64,000 bases of DNA from Artemia franciscana (Eukaryota > Arthropoda > Branchiopoda > Anostraca > Artemiidae). Shown piece by piece: positions 20,901 to 33,594 of this stretch. The notes under the pieces were generated by a model. The model was not told the origin of the DNA. It saw nothing but the letters and a program-made list of their open reading frames with translations, and searched no databases. The DNA is taken from the NCBI RefSeq assembly GCF_032884065.1, contig NC_088873.1:26335658-26399657 (forward strand), written 5' to 3'. Each line of letters starts with the position of its first letter. Position 1 is the stretch's first letter. The position numbers were made by a program, and so were the translations under genes.

Positions 20901-22934
20901 AAGAAAAAATAGCTGAAACACAAGCTATATTTGAACATGGTAACTGTATTTTAGACTAGGCATCAACACAAGGGCACAAGATCCTAAGCAATATTGATTG
21001 TTGGCAACCTTGCAGCAACGATTTCACCAAGACCTTTTCAAAGATAATATTACTTTTCTTAAGACAAGAAATTGTTTCGTCAAGAGCAGACGTGCTAACT
21101 AGTTACTGATGAAATTAGAATAAAAAAAATCTAGCATCCAATATAAAAACACGAGACTAGATTTATTAGCAAAAATACAAGGAGAGAACATCTTAATCAT
21201 TGCAAAAACAAATGGGTCACAAAACTGACAAAGCACAGGCAAAAAAGTAGACACAAACAAATGACGATAGAAAAAAGAAGAAGTCACAGCAAGAAAACGG
21301 AAATATCAGCTTCGGTAAATTGAGATCTTCTGTTACAACTCTGACACACAATAGTTCAATCTTTCTTTTCATGAGTATCTGAAAATGAAAATAAAATGTA
21401 GTATAAAACACGGCTATGAATCATCTCAAATTGGGTGAAACAAACAAGTCTGAACAAGAGCATAAGAAATACTTGACTTAGGGAGAGAAAGTCTGGATGA
21501 TAATTAAGAGATCATTAAATAACTAATCAGCACGTTTTCTTTTTGTAAATCGAAAAAAAATACACCAAGGGACGAAATAAAGGGTAAAATAAAAATCCGA
21601 CTTTTGTAAATACCTTTTTGAGAAAGACACAATTGTCAATACTTTAAAATTGATGAAATCTTTTAAGAAAATTTGGTTCGTACTATGGCCATTGGCCTTT
21701 ATTATCAGTTTACCCTTTTTGTAAACTTAGCTTCATTTCTCTTTAATTTCAACACTTCAACTCTGATCCTAGCTATTATTAAAATTCTTTTTATCCTGTT
21801 AATATTATCCCTCGTTTAACGCATTACGAGACGACTAGAAAGTATCGACCAATTAAGAAAGTCCCCTAATGAATGCAGGGTTCTGATGAGTTATTCAGAT
21901 ACAAATTTAGCTTGAAAAACCCAAGGGTAAGTTTCGCCCTTCAATTTGAATGGGCCATTCATTGCCTTTAGTCAGAGCTTGTGCACCTCAAAGTCAGAGG
22001 CTATTCGTGAAGTTTTCATTGTTTGCTTGATATTTAGTTCTATTTGTCAATTTGATCAGAATAGTAAGCTTTTTTTCTGCTTTTACATTCGCCTTCTTTT
22101 CGAATAGCCTAAATATATTTAGAAAGAGGGTAGAGTCAGGTATAGGCGAGGAGGTCCTGTATTATGCAGTATATCTTTCCTGGGGGAAAGTAAGATTTTT
22201 AAAAGAAGAATTTTGGGCTTAATACCGTAGCAAATACGAACCACGCTTCTAGCATCCATACTGGTTCTATCTGTGGCACGCCCACAACAAGAATACCAGC
22301 AAAGGCAAAACTTGAAGAACCCGTGGCCTGTCTCGACCGCGATATCATACACTCTACCATCAGTGATGGCACTGGTGGCACTACACAGCAAATAAACCGA
22401 TATTCATTAGTTTTGACAAGCCATTAAGCCGAAATATAAATTTAAAATTAGTATCCCTACTCGCAATTTTGGTTTTCTATGGATATATAATACTGGAACC
22501 TTACATGAAGGAGGATTCCAAAACAAAAGACACGCAAGACTTTCTATTTGAATCTAAATGGGATTAAGCGGTCACGTGCTCATATTTTTTTTTTTTTTAC
22601 ATAATCATAAACTTCATTTTGCTGTCTTTAAACAAGGGCCTTTTTTATATTATTATCAAGCAATGCATAGGGATAACAAAAAGTGCAAAAAGAAGACAAC
22701 AAGAGGATAAACTACGAGTGAGGAAAATAAAAAGAGACAGAAGAGTACAAATCACAGTATATTCTGAAGAATCTTATACCATTCCATAATTCTAATTCTA
22801 AAGAAACAAACGATTACATAATTAAAGACATCAAGAATCTGGCGGAAAATTCAAAATTAAAGATATACACTGGAATTTTTTATTGTTTATTGAAGTGGAA
22901 TATCTGGCATCTTTAATCTATCCATTAAATTCGG
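20901..22934. other. Mostly AT-rich spacer with one GC-richer open block (22,199-22,391)
   Basis: Most of this stretch holds nothing recognisable. The block 22,199-22,391 is clearly more GC-rich than its surroundings and open in more than one frame: on minus a frame contains FAFAGILVVGVPQIEPV, on plus a frame contains GTPTTRIPAKAKLEEPVACL. No family was recognised with confidence. It may be an exon or an old coding repeat. Confidence 0.35.
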
Positions 22935-23213
22935 AATTGTATGAAGAGCTGGTTTAGCCTGCCAACCAGTCCAGTGGGAAAGGCAGGCAAGTCTAGCAGC
23001 CCCAACCCCAGGGGTGCAATTGGGGACCCTCCAGGTACAGCCTTTTTATTTTGTGCTTGATGCCTACATCTCTGCTTAGCCGTAAAATTACCCTTCAGAT
23101 AACTGCTCGTGCCAGCCAGAAGATCCCTTGTCTTTGCTGTTCTTTCCTTTTTGGCTGTTTTGGCTTGTAGCTTAATTAGCCTTGTTCAACTGGAGTTCAC
23201 TTTAGCCTAAATC

Positions 23214-24197
23214 ATGGGTGATGCCTCAAAAAAGAGCTATAAACCTCCTAGTACCAGAGAGATGAGATCAGACTGCTCCATCCAGTTTAGTGGTGCTGAA
23301 TCTATTAATGAGCAGATTGCTATGCTCACCTCACACATTAACAGTCTAAAGAACAAGCAGAAGCTGATTGCAGATTCACTAAATGATCAAATTCTGAAAA
23401 CTACAATGGCAGAAGTTGTCAGTCAAGCACTGTCTTCTGAAGTTGGTCCTTTGGTTGAGGCCTCTGTTAAAATACTTACCCCTAGTCATGAACCTGCTAC
23501 TTTTGATGCCAACATTATAGAAATAATCAAACAAGAGGTATACACTAGCCTGAAAATGGATTTTGATGTGCTTGTTGAAAAATCACTCAAACAATATGAT
23601 CTGAGGATGACAAAGCTTGAATCATCCCTGAAATTGCTTGACTCAGGTTTGTCAAAGCTGCAAAATTCTCTGAAACCAATTCAATCCAATGTTGATCGTC
23701 TGAGTGATCAGTTTGACCAAATGAAACTCTCAAATCAGCTGGTCCTATTTGGTTTAAAAGAAGACCCTTATCCAGAAGCTTCTGAAAGCAGATTCCTTGG
23801 ATTTTGCAGTACTAGATTTCCTGGTATTCCTGTGACCCTGAATGATATAGTTTCTGCTAGAAGGATTGGTAAACAAGGCTCAGGTTTGAAACCCCGTCCA
23901 CTTGTTGTGGAATTTTGTAGTTCTAGAATGCAGCAGCTCATTCTTAGAGAAAAGAAATGTTTGCAAGGTAGTGGTGTCTTTATTTCTGAGTCACTCACAA
24001 AGTCTAGACTTCAGCTACTTAATTATACTAAATCAAAGCTTGGGAAGAGGTCTACATGGTCTAGTGGAGGAGAAATACTCACAAAGCTTTCTAATGGTAA
24101 AGTGATTACTGTCAAAGAGGCATCTCAAGTTGATACTCTCTATCAGTTAACTACAGCTCATCCAAGTCCATCCAAGCCCCTCCCAGGACTGAAATAA
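23214..24197 (+). CDS. LINE-B ORF1 protein (RNA-binding, coiled coil), intact 327 aa
   Basis: A complete ATG-to-stop frame of 327 residues. The N-terminal half is rich in Leu/Lys/Ser with heptad-like spacing (about residues 30-65 and 120-170), suggesting a coiled coil for trimer formation. From about residue 174 it reads NQLVLFGLKED, which resembles the RNP2 strand at the start of an RRM-like fold. This is followed by FPGIPVTLNDIVSARRIGK and KPRPLVVEFCSS, as in the RRM plus C-terminal domain of LINE ORF1 proteins. The role known for such proteins is to bind element RNA into a ribonucleoprotein and chaperone nucleic acids during target-primed reverse transcription. The start at 23,214 is the first ATG after the 5' UTR. 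No damage is seen. Confidence 0.85.
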   Translation: MGDASKKSYKPPSTREMRSDCSIQFSGAESINEQIAMLTSHINSLKNKQKLIADSLNDQILKTTMAEVVSQALSSEVGPLVEASVKILTPSHEPATFDANIIEIIKQEVYTSLKMDFDVLVEKSLKQYDLRMTKLESSLKLLDSGLSKLQNSLKPIQSNVDRLSDQFDQMKLSNQLVLFGLKEDPYPEASESRFLGFCSTRFPGIPVTLNDIVSARRIGKQGSGLKPRPLVVEFCSSRMQQLILREKKCLQGSGVFISESLTKSRLQLLNYTKSKLGKRSTWSSGGEILTKLSNGKVITVKEASQVDTLYQLTTAHPSPSKPLPGLK

Positions 24198-24457
24198 ACC
24201 ATTTCTTTTTTTTTCCAGCTCTGTTTTGTAAATTTATTTATGATTTAATAGTTTTTCTTATGTTTGCATAATGTTGTTTATTATTTTTATTCCCTTTGAA
24301 CCTAGTAGTTTATTATTGTCTTTGTTCTTGCAGTTGTTTTCTCTATTGTTGCCTATATGTCTTACCTTTCAATCCACCCTCTCTTACTTCAGCCTGCTTG
24401 TATGGATATTGTGTTCATTTGTAAAGTTAATGTCTACATTTGTCATGTGTAGTATAT

Positions 24458-27400
24458 ATGGGTGATTTCTCCTTTCTTTTGAATTCTACTATTCTTAATT
24501 CAGTTATATTTGATCAACCAAGTAGTGCTGGTAGACAGGAGGCACACACTTTTGACCCTCTCCTTGAATCTATGATTAGTTCTAGCTGCAATTATCACAC
24601 CACCATTGATTATTGTGATAACATTATGCCCTCACTCTCTTCAAATAGTTGCTTTAATGTATTTTGTTTGAATGTGCGTGGAATAAGAGATAAGTGGGAC
24701 AGTCTTAAATCGTATTTGTGGTCTAATAATTCTTGCCCTTTTGATGTCATAGGCTTGACAGAAACATGGTTATCTGATAATGATAATTTTACAGCTTATG
24801 ATATGGATGGTTATATTGCTATTCACGTCCCTAGAATGGTAACAAAGTGTTCTGGGGGTATTTCTTTGTTTATAAAATCTAATATTGAATTTTGTAGAAG
24901 ATCTGACCTTGAATGTCTAATAGTAGGACAGTTTATTCTCTTGTCATTGATCTGAAAAGCCAGTTTGCATGTGATACTGTTTGTTTGTTTTATAAGCCCC
25001 CCCCCTTTTCCAACACATCTGTTCTGTGATTTACTTGATCAGCTTTCCGGTGTGGGGACTTTCTCTAATAAACGAATTTGTGTTTTGGGAGACTTTAATT
25101 GCAATATGTTAAATGTTGGATCAAATGATGAATGTGACCATCTTTTTGATGTATTTTCTTCTTCAGGGCTACTTCCTTCAATTTTTTTTCCTTCTCGCGT
25201 TGACCCTTCAAGAAATTCTGCCACTTTAATAGATAACATTTTCACTTCTCATTCTCCTAATTTGAAAATCTCTTCTGGTCTTGTTTTCACTGATCTTTCT
25301 GATCACTTTCCTATTTATCTATCACTATCTGTGCCTAAAACTGAGATTACTGTGGATGAGAAAGGTAAGTCTTCTTTTAGAGTTTTTACAGATAAAGAAA
25401 TTTCTAATTTAATACATGGTCTTCAGAGTAATGATTGGTCTAGTGTTCTTGAAGCTAATGATGCTGATTGTGCAACTAGATTATTTTTGTGTCGTATGGG
25501 AACTCTGTTGGATAAGCATTTTCCTCTTAGAAATAAGCCAAGGAATTTTACACCCAAATGCCCATGGATGTCTAGAGGTCTGATCAATGCAACCCATATG
25601 AAGGCGTCTTTGTTCAAGGCCGCATGTAAAAGTAAGACACAGGATGATCTTTTGAAGTATAAACATTACAAAAATGTGCTCACTTCTTCAGTCCGTTTAG
25701 CAAAAAAGCTGTATTTTTCGCGTCGAACTAACGAAAGCAAGGGGAATTTGCGCAAGGTTTGGGGTGTAATTAACGAAGCTCTCTCTCGCAAGAAACTCAA
25801 ACATTCCTCCCCATGTCTTTATAGAAATGCTGATGGATCTGTTGTGGACAAAAAATCCTCAGCGAGTGCCTTCAATTCGTATTTCACCACACTTCCTTCA
25901 GTTCTAATTCCACCCCCGAGTAGAGTAAGTTGTTTTCCCTTGGCATAGAAGTCTTTTTTCTTTTCCCCATGTAGTACTACTAAGATTGCTAGTATTATTT
26001 CTCAACTTCCTGGCAGTCGTTCAGTTGATAGTTTTGGTTTGAGTAATAATGTCCTTAAAAAAATTAGTAAGTTTGTTTCTCATCCGATTTCACACATAAC
26101 TAACCTCTCTCTTTCTTCTGGTATTTTCCCTCATTCACTTAAAGTTGCTACTGTTATACCTTTGCACAAAAAAGGTGATTCGTCTCTAATTTCAAACTAC
26201 AGACCTATTTCTCTTCTTCCCGTCATCTCAAAGGTTGTTGAAAAAGTAGTGTATCGTCGACTCTCTTCATTTGTATTTAGTACTAATTTGACTGATGGAA
26301 ATTCTCTCATCACTAACCATCAGTATGGTTTTCGTCCCTTATTCTCTACCTTACATGCACTTACTGATGCTAAAGAGTTTGTGCGTGTTAATCTGGACAA
26401 GGGCTTGTGTGTTTTGGGTCTATTTCTTGACTTTTCAAAGGCCTTTGATATGGTTGACCACAATGTTCTTCTGTCTAAACTATCCTTATTTGGTGTGCAT
26501 GAAGTCCCACTAGAATGGTTTAGGTCCTACCTCTCAGATAGATCTCAGTATGTTTTGGTTAACCGTACTTCTTCCACTACTTTGCCTGTATTGAAAGGTG
26601 TCCCACAAGGCTCTGTGCTTGGACCACTTTTGTTTCTAATCTACATTAATGATCTTGTTGATGGTCTTCATCCCCATGTTCACCCTGTTCTTTTTGCTGA
26701 TGACAGTAACTTTTTCATTGCTGCAGTGGACCTGCCATCTGCCACTTCTATAGCTCAAGGTCTTCTTGATAAAGTAAAGGATTGGTACTGGTCAAATGGT
26801 ATGGCTCTTAACAGCCGAAAGAGTTCCATTGTCAACTTTAGGACCCCTTACCGTATGAGAGACGTACAGGAGCCAATCACCCTGACTTTTGAGAATGATA
26901 TTATACCACAAGCTACTATGGTGAAATTTCTTGGTGTGTATCTTGACTGTTTTCTTTCTTTTAAACCGCATATAACTCACACCCGTTCCTTAATCCTCCG
27001 CCAGTCTTCAATGTTGCACCGGATTAATTCATTTCTTCCTCCTGATATTATGGTTTCTCTTTATTATGCTTTTATTCATCCTTACCTTTCTTATTGTTGC
27101 TCTGTCTGGGGCAATACTAATAAATCTCTTCTCTGCTCACTTCAAAGAGCCCAAAATAGGGCAGTGAAGGCTACTTTTCTTCTCCCTCGGCTTTACCCTT
27201 CCTCTGATCTTTATAATGATACTGGAATAGCTCCGCTGGATCATATTATAGGTAAGAGTACTCTTTATTTAGCGCATTCTGCTTTTCTAGGTACTCTTCC
27301 ACCGACCCTGCAGCAGTTTTTCTCAAGGACAGGCTCAGGTAGGTACTTTTCTTCTTTGCGTAATTCTTCTCGACGATTCATTTTACCAAAACGATCCTCT

Positions 27401-27520
27401 ACAGCACCTCAGAGGTCTCCTGTATATCAGTCAATTCTATTATGGAACTCCATCCCTTCGGATGTCCCTCTTTTTCTTTCTGCAAAGGCATTATTTCGTC
27501 GGGTCTTTCCAGTTCAATAA
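24458..27520 (+). pseudogene. LINE-B ORF2: endonuclease plus reverse transcriptase, lightly damaged
   Basis: The ATG at 24,458 corresponds to the start in copy 2. The endonuclease has FCLNVRGIRDKWD, GLTETWLSD, then GDFNCNM, TLIDNIFTS and SDHFPIYL (about 25,298). The RT (26,039-27,520) has NYRPISLLPVISKVVEKVV (from about 26,196), YGFRPLFST, LFLDFSKAFDMVDH, GVPQGSVLGPLLFLIYINDL and LFADDSNFF (FADD at 26,693-26,704). A post-RT region follows (LSYCCSVWGNTNKS, ILLWNSIPSDV). Compared with copy 2, a 19-nt deletion near 24,918 and one extra C in the C-run near 25,000 shift the frame and cancel out, so about 85 bases read wrongly and hit TGA at 24,953-24,955. One TAG at 25,946-25,948 lies between the domains. 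All RT catalytic residues are present. Confidence 0.85.
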
Positions 27521-28049
27521 TTTTTGTCTCTCTGTTTAATTCTATCCCAATTTGTATGTCACTTCTCTTCTTTTAAAATCATTTTCAGCTATATGTTAAA
27601 TCTCCTTCTAAATCTTCTATCTGTTAAATGTCCTTGTCTTGTTCCAATGTTTTTTTTTTTTTTTTTTTTTTTTTCTTGTATATATTTTATAAAAGTGTTT
27701 TATTATTGTTCTCTGTGGCCCATTACAAGCAAAGCTTCTTGGGCCTATTAATTGATTTACTTTTGTAATAGTTTTTCTTTTAGTATTAATAAATTGATTG
27801 ATTGATTGATTGATTGATTAGAAACCTAATTCTTACACGATAGAGAATCAAATTCCTATCGAAGTGAAAAAAGAATAATGAAAGATAATAAGAATTTCTT
27901 CATTGCTAGTGACGGTTGACTATTTCAAGATTGGAACAAAACAAGTTATAATTGGAAATATCAAGAAAATTTATAACATGAACTTGTTCTGCATTAAACC
28001 ATGGACTAGAGAAGTACTCAGAGCTGGTTACATTTAAAAATTACCTTTA

Positions 28050-30335
28050 TAAAAAACAAGAGCTAAGAGTTCATATGGCATGAGCTCTTGCAGAATTTTA
28101 AGAATCAACAGATTGATTTAAAAGGAAAATCAAAGGCTTATTGTCGGTTGGGATTCAAAATAAGAGCTCATAGACACGAAATCCTTCTAATATCAAAATT
28201 CATTAAGATCCGATCACCTACTCATAAGTTAAAAATGCCTCATTTTTTCTAATTTTTCCTCTCCCTTCAGCCCCCAAGATGGTCGGATCGGGGAAAACGA
28301 CTTTATTAAGTCAATTTGTACAGGACCCTGGCACGCCTACCAATTTTCATCGTCCTAGCACGTCCAGAAGCACCCGAACTCGCCAAAGCACGGGACCCCC
28401 TAACTCCCCCAAAGAGAGCGGATCCAGTCCAGTTACTTCAGTCACATATCTACGACATTTGCCTATTCTATCCACCTAGTTTCATCCCGATCTCTAAGCG
28501 TTTCCCAAGATTTCCGTTTTCACCCTCTAACTCCCCCAAATGTCACCAGATCTGGTCGTTATTCAAAATAAGAGCTCTTAGACATGAATTCCTTCTAAAT
28601 AACAAATTTCATTAAGATCTGGTCACCCGTTCTGAAGTTAAAAATACCTCAATTTTCCAGATTTTTTTAGAATTTACCCTCCCCCGAACTCCCCAAAAGA
28701 GAGCAGATCCGTTCCGGTTATGTCAATCCCGTATCTAGGACTTGTGCTTATTATTCCCACCAAATTTCATCCCGATCGCTCCTCTCCAAGCGTTTTCCAA
28801 GATTTCCCGTTTCCTCCTCCACTCCACCAGTATCACCGGATAAAGTCAGGATTTCAAATAAGAGCTCTGAGACACAAGGTCCTTCTAAATATCAAATTTC
28901 TTTAAGATCCGATCACCCATTTGTAAGTTAAAAATACCTAATTTTTTTCAATTTTTTCTCTCCCTTCATCCCTCCAGATGGGCGAATCGGGGAAACGACT
29001 ATTATTAAGTCAATTTGTGCAGGTCCCTGACACACCTACCAATTTTCATCGTCCTAGCACGTCCAGAAGCACGAAACTCGCCAAAGCATTGGAAATCCCC
29101 CTAACTCCCCCAAAGAGAGCGGATCAGTCCCAATTATGTCAATACATATCTAGAACTTTCGCTTATTCTTCCCATCAAGTTTCTTCCCGAACTCTCCACT
29201 CTAAGTGTTTTCCCAGATTTCTGGTTTCCAAAATTTCTGTTCCCCCCCTCCAGCCCCCTATGTCCCCGGATCCGATTCGAATTGAAAATGGAGCATCTGC
29301 GACATAAGATTTTCTATATATCAGGTTTCATTAAGATCCGATCACCCAATCGTATGACAAAGATACCTCAATTTTCAGTTTCCCCCTCCAACTCCCCCCA
29401 ATGTCGCCGGATCTGATCGGGATTTGAAATAAGAGCTCTGAAGCATAAGATCCTTCTAAGTATCAAATTTCATTAAGATCTGATCACCCGTTCGTAAGTT
29501 ACAAATATCTCATTTTTTTTCTAGCTTTTCGGAATTACCCCCCCCCCCCCAGCTCCCCCAAAGAGAGAGATCCGGTCCGGTTATCTCAGTCACATATCTT
29601 GGATTTGTATTATTCTTCCAACCAAGTTTCATCCTGATTTCTCCACTCTCAGCCTTTCCCAAGATTTCCGGTCCCCCGCCCCCAACGTCCCGTCCCCCAT
29701 GCCACTGGATCCGGTCGGGATCTAAAATAAGAGATTTGAAAAACGAGGTCCTTCTAAATATAAAATCTCAATAAGATCCGATCACTCCTTCTTAAGCTAA
29801 AAATTCCTCATTTTTTCTAGTTTTTCAGAATTAACCCCCCCACCTCCCAACTCCCCCAAAAAGAGCGGATCCATTCTGGTAATGTCAATCACGTATCTAA
29901 GACTTGTGCTTATTTTTCTCACCAAGTTTCATCCCGATCCCTCCGCTCTAAACGTTTTCCAATATTTTAGGTTTCCCCTTCCAACTCCCCCCAATGTCAC
30001 TAGATCCGGTCAGGATTTAGAATAAGAGCTCTGAGACACGATATCCTTCTAAATATCAAATTTCATTAAGATCCGATCACCTGTTCGTAAGTTAAAAATA
30101 CCTCATTTGTTATATTTTTCCGAATTAACCCCCCCCCCCCCCCCAGATGGTCGAATCGGGGAAACAACTATTTCTAATTTAGTCTGGTCTGGTCCCTGAT
30201 ACGCCTGCCAAATTCCATCGTCCTAGCTTATCTGGAAGTGACAAAATTAGCAAATCCGAGACATACAGACCGACATACCAACAGAATTTGCGATCGCTAT
30301 ATGTCACTTGGTAAATACCAAGTGCCATAAAAATT
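28050..30335. mobile_element. Composite ~295-bp-unit element, copy 1, with terminal hairpins
   Basis: It begins with a hairpin CAAGAGCT...AGCTCTTG (28,057-28,090). Degenerate units follow, each with AAGATCCGATCACCCGTTCG, GAGCGGATCC-type, TTTCATCCCGATCTCTCC, AAGCGTTTTCCAAGATTT and AAATAAGAGCTCTGAGACAC words. The ATCCGATCACC word sits at about 28,208, 28,617, 28,909, 29,336, 29,478, 29,777 and 30,070. The end has GACCGACATACCAAC, GCGATCGC and a perfect hairpin CACTTGGT-AAAT-ACCAAGTG (30,305-30,324) then CCATAAAA. Copy 2 (54,790-56,985) has the same ends and the same unit order. No transposase; the class is uncertain (Helitron/HINE-like is possible). Short frames inside are not genes. Confidence 0.75.
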
Positions 30336-31519
30336 AAGAAAAATTCGTCACAAAGAATTAAAAATCTTGGCGTGTGAATTGTTAAAACCATATCATACAG
30401 AGAATTTAAACCTGTACTAATCGAGGAAAATTGAACCTTTGACACCCTCCGTATTCCTCCAACCCCATCAGCATGTTTTTAGCAAAAAGACTGACATTAT
30501 GCGTCTTGTTTAATCCAGAATCACGCATATATTTCACAATCCCAGTGCAAAAACAAGCTAAGTCCAAACTGCAGACTGACACAGTAAAAAAAAAGAAAAA
30601 AGAAAAAAAAGAAAAAAAAGGCAAAGTCTAACTAGGTGCAGAAATAAAGGTCTGACCTAAGGCAAATACAGACTCACTGCAATAATGACCGAAGTCTGGG
30701 CTATGGAACAACTTAATATGAAAAGAGTTAAGTCTGTAAGAATAGATTCGGACCAAAAGACAATGTAAGTCTTGAATCTGTGCAAAAACGAAGTAGATCC
30801 CGATTTGGTAGAAAAACGACACTCCAAGCTTTAGAGGATTGAGTGGGTGGCAACCCCACTCCTTTTTCTAGTTCTTTTTATGTGTTTTAAGTTTAAATTA
30901 ATTATGCATATTAGTTTCTATTAGATTTAGGTTTCATTTATTCCCTTATAGCTATTTACGCTTTCTTAAATTTTATTTGTGACATGACTAAATTTCACCT
31001 AATTTTAAGTTTTCATATCGCCCTTTCCAAGAAAATATTTTCTTGAAATTAAGGCTGGTGAAAACGGGTAATAATTTGAAAAGGTTATACTTTTATTTAG
31101 TGTTTTAATGATGTAAAATACAATAGGAAAAAACACGCTACGAAAAAACACACACGAGATTTATTTGTTTCATATGCAACAAAGTATAAACCGATGATAT
31201 TCATTAATTTTATTTATGTAGGCACTATAAGAGCAGCTTTAAAGTTGCAAAGCGCACAAAAAAGAGAAATAAAAGACAAAAAATTTGTCCATTGATCATT
31301 CGACGGCATATCCTCCCAAGATCGATTGACAGGCAAGTGCGAAGCCAAGTGGGATGCAATGAGCTAGTGGACGAGTGTAGTTCAGTTTATTTAGAGTTTG
31401 AATAGAGACAATTAGAATACAAAAAATTCAAGATATTTTGTATTTCAATGTTACCCAAGGGCGAATCCAGCATTTTGAGCTGGAGGAAGGGAGATACATT
31501 GATAGTCAACTTGCTTGCA
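30336..31519. other. AT-rich spacer, nothing recognised
   Basis: A GA-rich run occurs at about 30,590-30,620. No coding motif is recognised. Also reaches into the short 5' side of the RT-tail fragment that follows. Confidence 0.45.
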
Positions 31520-31905
31520 GTATGAGTGCCCACCTCGATCAAATCCAGGCCTCCCCGCACTAGAAACCTAAGAGCAATTCTTCATGAAAAAAAACACCTC
31601 CTTCCATCTAGCTCAATCATCCTTCTACACAAGTCCTCTGCACGACCTCTTGTCCAGTATGGCTGCCTTCTATATACTGCACTTCCCAAAATACGCCTGA
31701 CGCAAGTTCACAGGACCCAGAGCAGGGCTAGTAAATCAGGCTTAGCCCATCAAAGACCACTATCATTAAATAATGCGTTTGATGTGGCACCAAGGAAATC
31801 ACGTTTGCATTTTCTGCATTCTCGTGTCACTGTTTGCCAGGACAACAATACAAGAAGGCGGTCAGAATGTTCGTTACGATTACTTGATGGAGAGAGCACC
31901 TAGGA
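31520..31905 (+). pseudogene. Fragment of a LINE post-RT region
   Basis: A 125-codon frame reads HKSSARPLVQYGCLLYTALP and KIRLTQVHRTQSRASKSGL. This looks like the region after the RT in non-LTR polyproteins ('xRPxLxYGCxxW' followed by 'LxxxQxxAxR'), where aromatic W is replaced. Endonuclease, RT and tail are absent. A weak match, judged from motif style only. Confidence 0.4.
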
Positions 31906-33435
31906 AAAGGTAATTGAAAAACTCACTGAAGCGCTTATTCAATCGGAAATATCTGATCGTTCCATAAATTTTTGTTCATGAGACACGGGGATTGGACTAT
32001 ACATGAAATGAATTATAAGAAAGATATAGTTATAATAAGTTGTAAAATTTATATAAGCTATAATAAGTTTCGTTTTTTCCTTGAAGACAACGAACGCCAG
32101 AGTTGTGTCATAAGTTCTATTCACGTCGACTTAGGGTGCAAATAAACCTTAGGGTGAGAGATTTTGGAATGTAAGATTTAGAAAAGTTGCGGATTTTTCT
32201 TTTATTAGTCTTAAAGCCTTATTACATTGTCACCAGAACTATTCAAAAGCGTAAACTTCTAGAGCTTATGGCATGGTGTCTATTCGTTTTGTTGTTATAT
32301 CCTTTTTTTCATAAATTTATTTACACAAAAATTTGGGCTCCCTAAACAGTGTTTCCTGTGTTTTTTTGTGAAACACGTAAAGCTGAAGAATCCAGCTGCA
32401 TGTAACACTAATATCACGGAGGAAGATTTCCTACAGATAAAATGATTCAATTAAGCTCATCAAATTATTAGAAAGAAGCATAATCAGATTTCATCAACAA
32501 GAAAGAAATACAAATGAAGGGACATATGCCTTTATTAGTTTTCATGATTCTCAGTATTTCTTTACCCCGTAACATAGTTCGTATTACAAATGGACAGGGA
32601 TATAAGGTTTTCTGAGTTCTCCAAAGGTTCATAATTCTATATCGAGAAAAAGTATAAGATTATTGATCACGTCATATCTGTAAAAACACAAGTATGTATT
32701 TGCAATGCCCGAATATTGAATCTAAGCCATCCAGTGTAGACACGGTAGCTTTGTTTTTCCCTTCTTCCTTTGAAGTGATAGTTGAAAAATCATCTTCTAA
32801 AATATTTATAACTGAAAATTCGCTGTTTTTTTTTTGTTATTTTGATAGATCTTTTTGTTTCGTACAATGAACTTTTAAGTAAATCATAATAACATAAATA
32901 GTACTGGTGTCAGAATTCATCACTCGTTGCAGTATGTATTTCCACCACTCTTATTCCGTTTTTAAATTAATGCGACTCAGCAGAGTCGCATTAATTTCTG
33001 CTCATTACGGTCACTGTACATGTGATCGAAATATACGGTTTATTTTGGGAATGTTATTATCACTGTCTAATAAAAGAATTTATGCCTATTCGAATCTTTA
33101 TTTATCATCATGGAAAGCCAGTATGGTCTTCAAAATTACTTTCCCTCGTATGGTATAGTTAATGACACGAGACTGCAAACCAAGTGCAAGTTTTTTCACG
33201 AGGTTAAAAAACCTAAACTGATGAGTACTCAGAAAAAATCATATTGTGCAATACCCAACTAATCTATGAATATTTTCTAAACGCAACGAAAAGACCTAGT
33301 TACACACAACGAAGAAAAATCAGTGGATTAAATTCGGTGCTCCAGATCTAGAAAGAGAAGACACATACACATGAAAATTGGATGATTTTACAAGCAATGT
33401 GCATATTTCGATTCTGAAAATTAAGAAATCTTTTC
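31906..33435. other. AT-rich spacer, nothing recognised
   Basis: No coding motif, RNA gene or repeat identified by eye. A small inverted repeat ATTAATGCGACTC/GAGTCGCATTAAT lies at about 32,966-32,995. Confidence 0.45.
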
Positions 33436-33594
33436 CGCGCCACCCCAACACCTAGTTGGTGGGGCGCTTCGCGCCCCCCCAAGCCCCCCCCGCGCGCGTA
33501 AGTCGTTACGCGCCATATTAGTTATGCGCCATTTTAGTTGTGTCCCTGTGTCCCACCTGTGAATATAGATAGATTTATATATGTGTTTCAAACT

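Larger units (their letters stand above)
22935..27820 (+). mobile_element. Nearly full-length two-ORF non-LTR retrotransposon (LINE-B)
   Basis: The element is about 4.9 kb. It has a GC-richer 5' UTR (about 22,935-23,213), intact ORF1 (23,214-24,197), a 260-nt spacer, ORF2 with endonuclease and RT (24,458-27,520) and a 3' UTR ending in (TTGA)n at 27,794-27,820. No RNase H follows the RT. Two ORFs, an endonuclease of the APE type and a short simple tail fit the jockey/CR1/L2 group; the exact clade needs a tree. Damage is light: one in-frame TAG and two small compensating indels in ORF2. A second, worse copy lies at 39,760-41,469. Confidence 0.9.

Noticed and set aside
26792..26980. Small minus-strand frames within 23,200-27,500
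   Set aside because: They overlap well-supported LINE-B ORF1/ORF2 on the plus strand.
28279..29307. Plus-strand frames starting MVGSGKTTL or MGESGKRLL, resembling a P-loop
   Set aside because: The wording comes from a repeat unit that recurs at 30,146, 55,111 and 56,786 with stops; no ATPase motifs follow.
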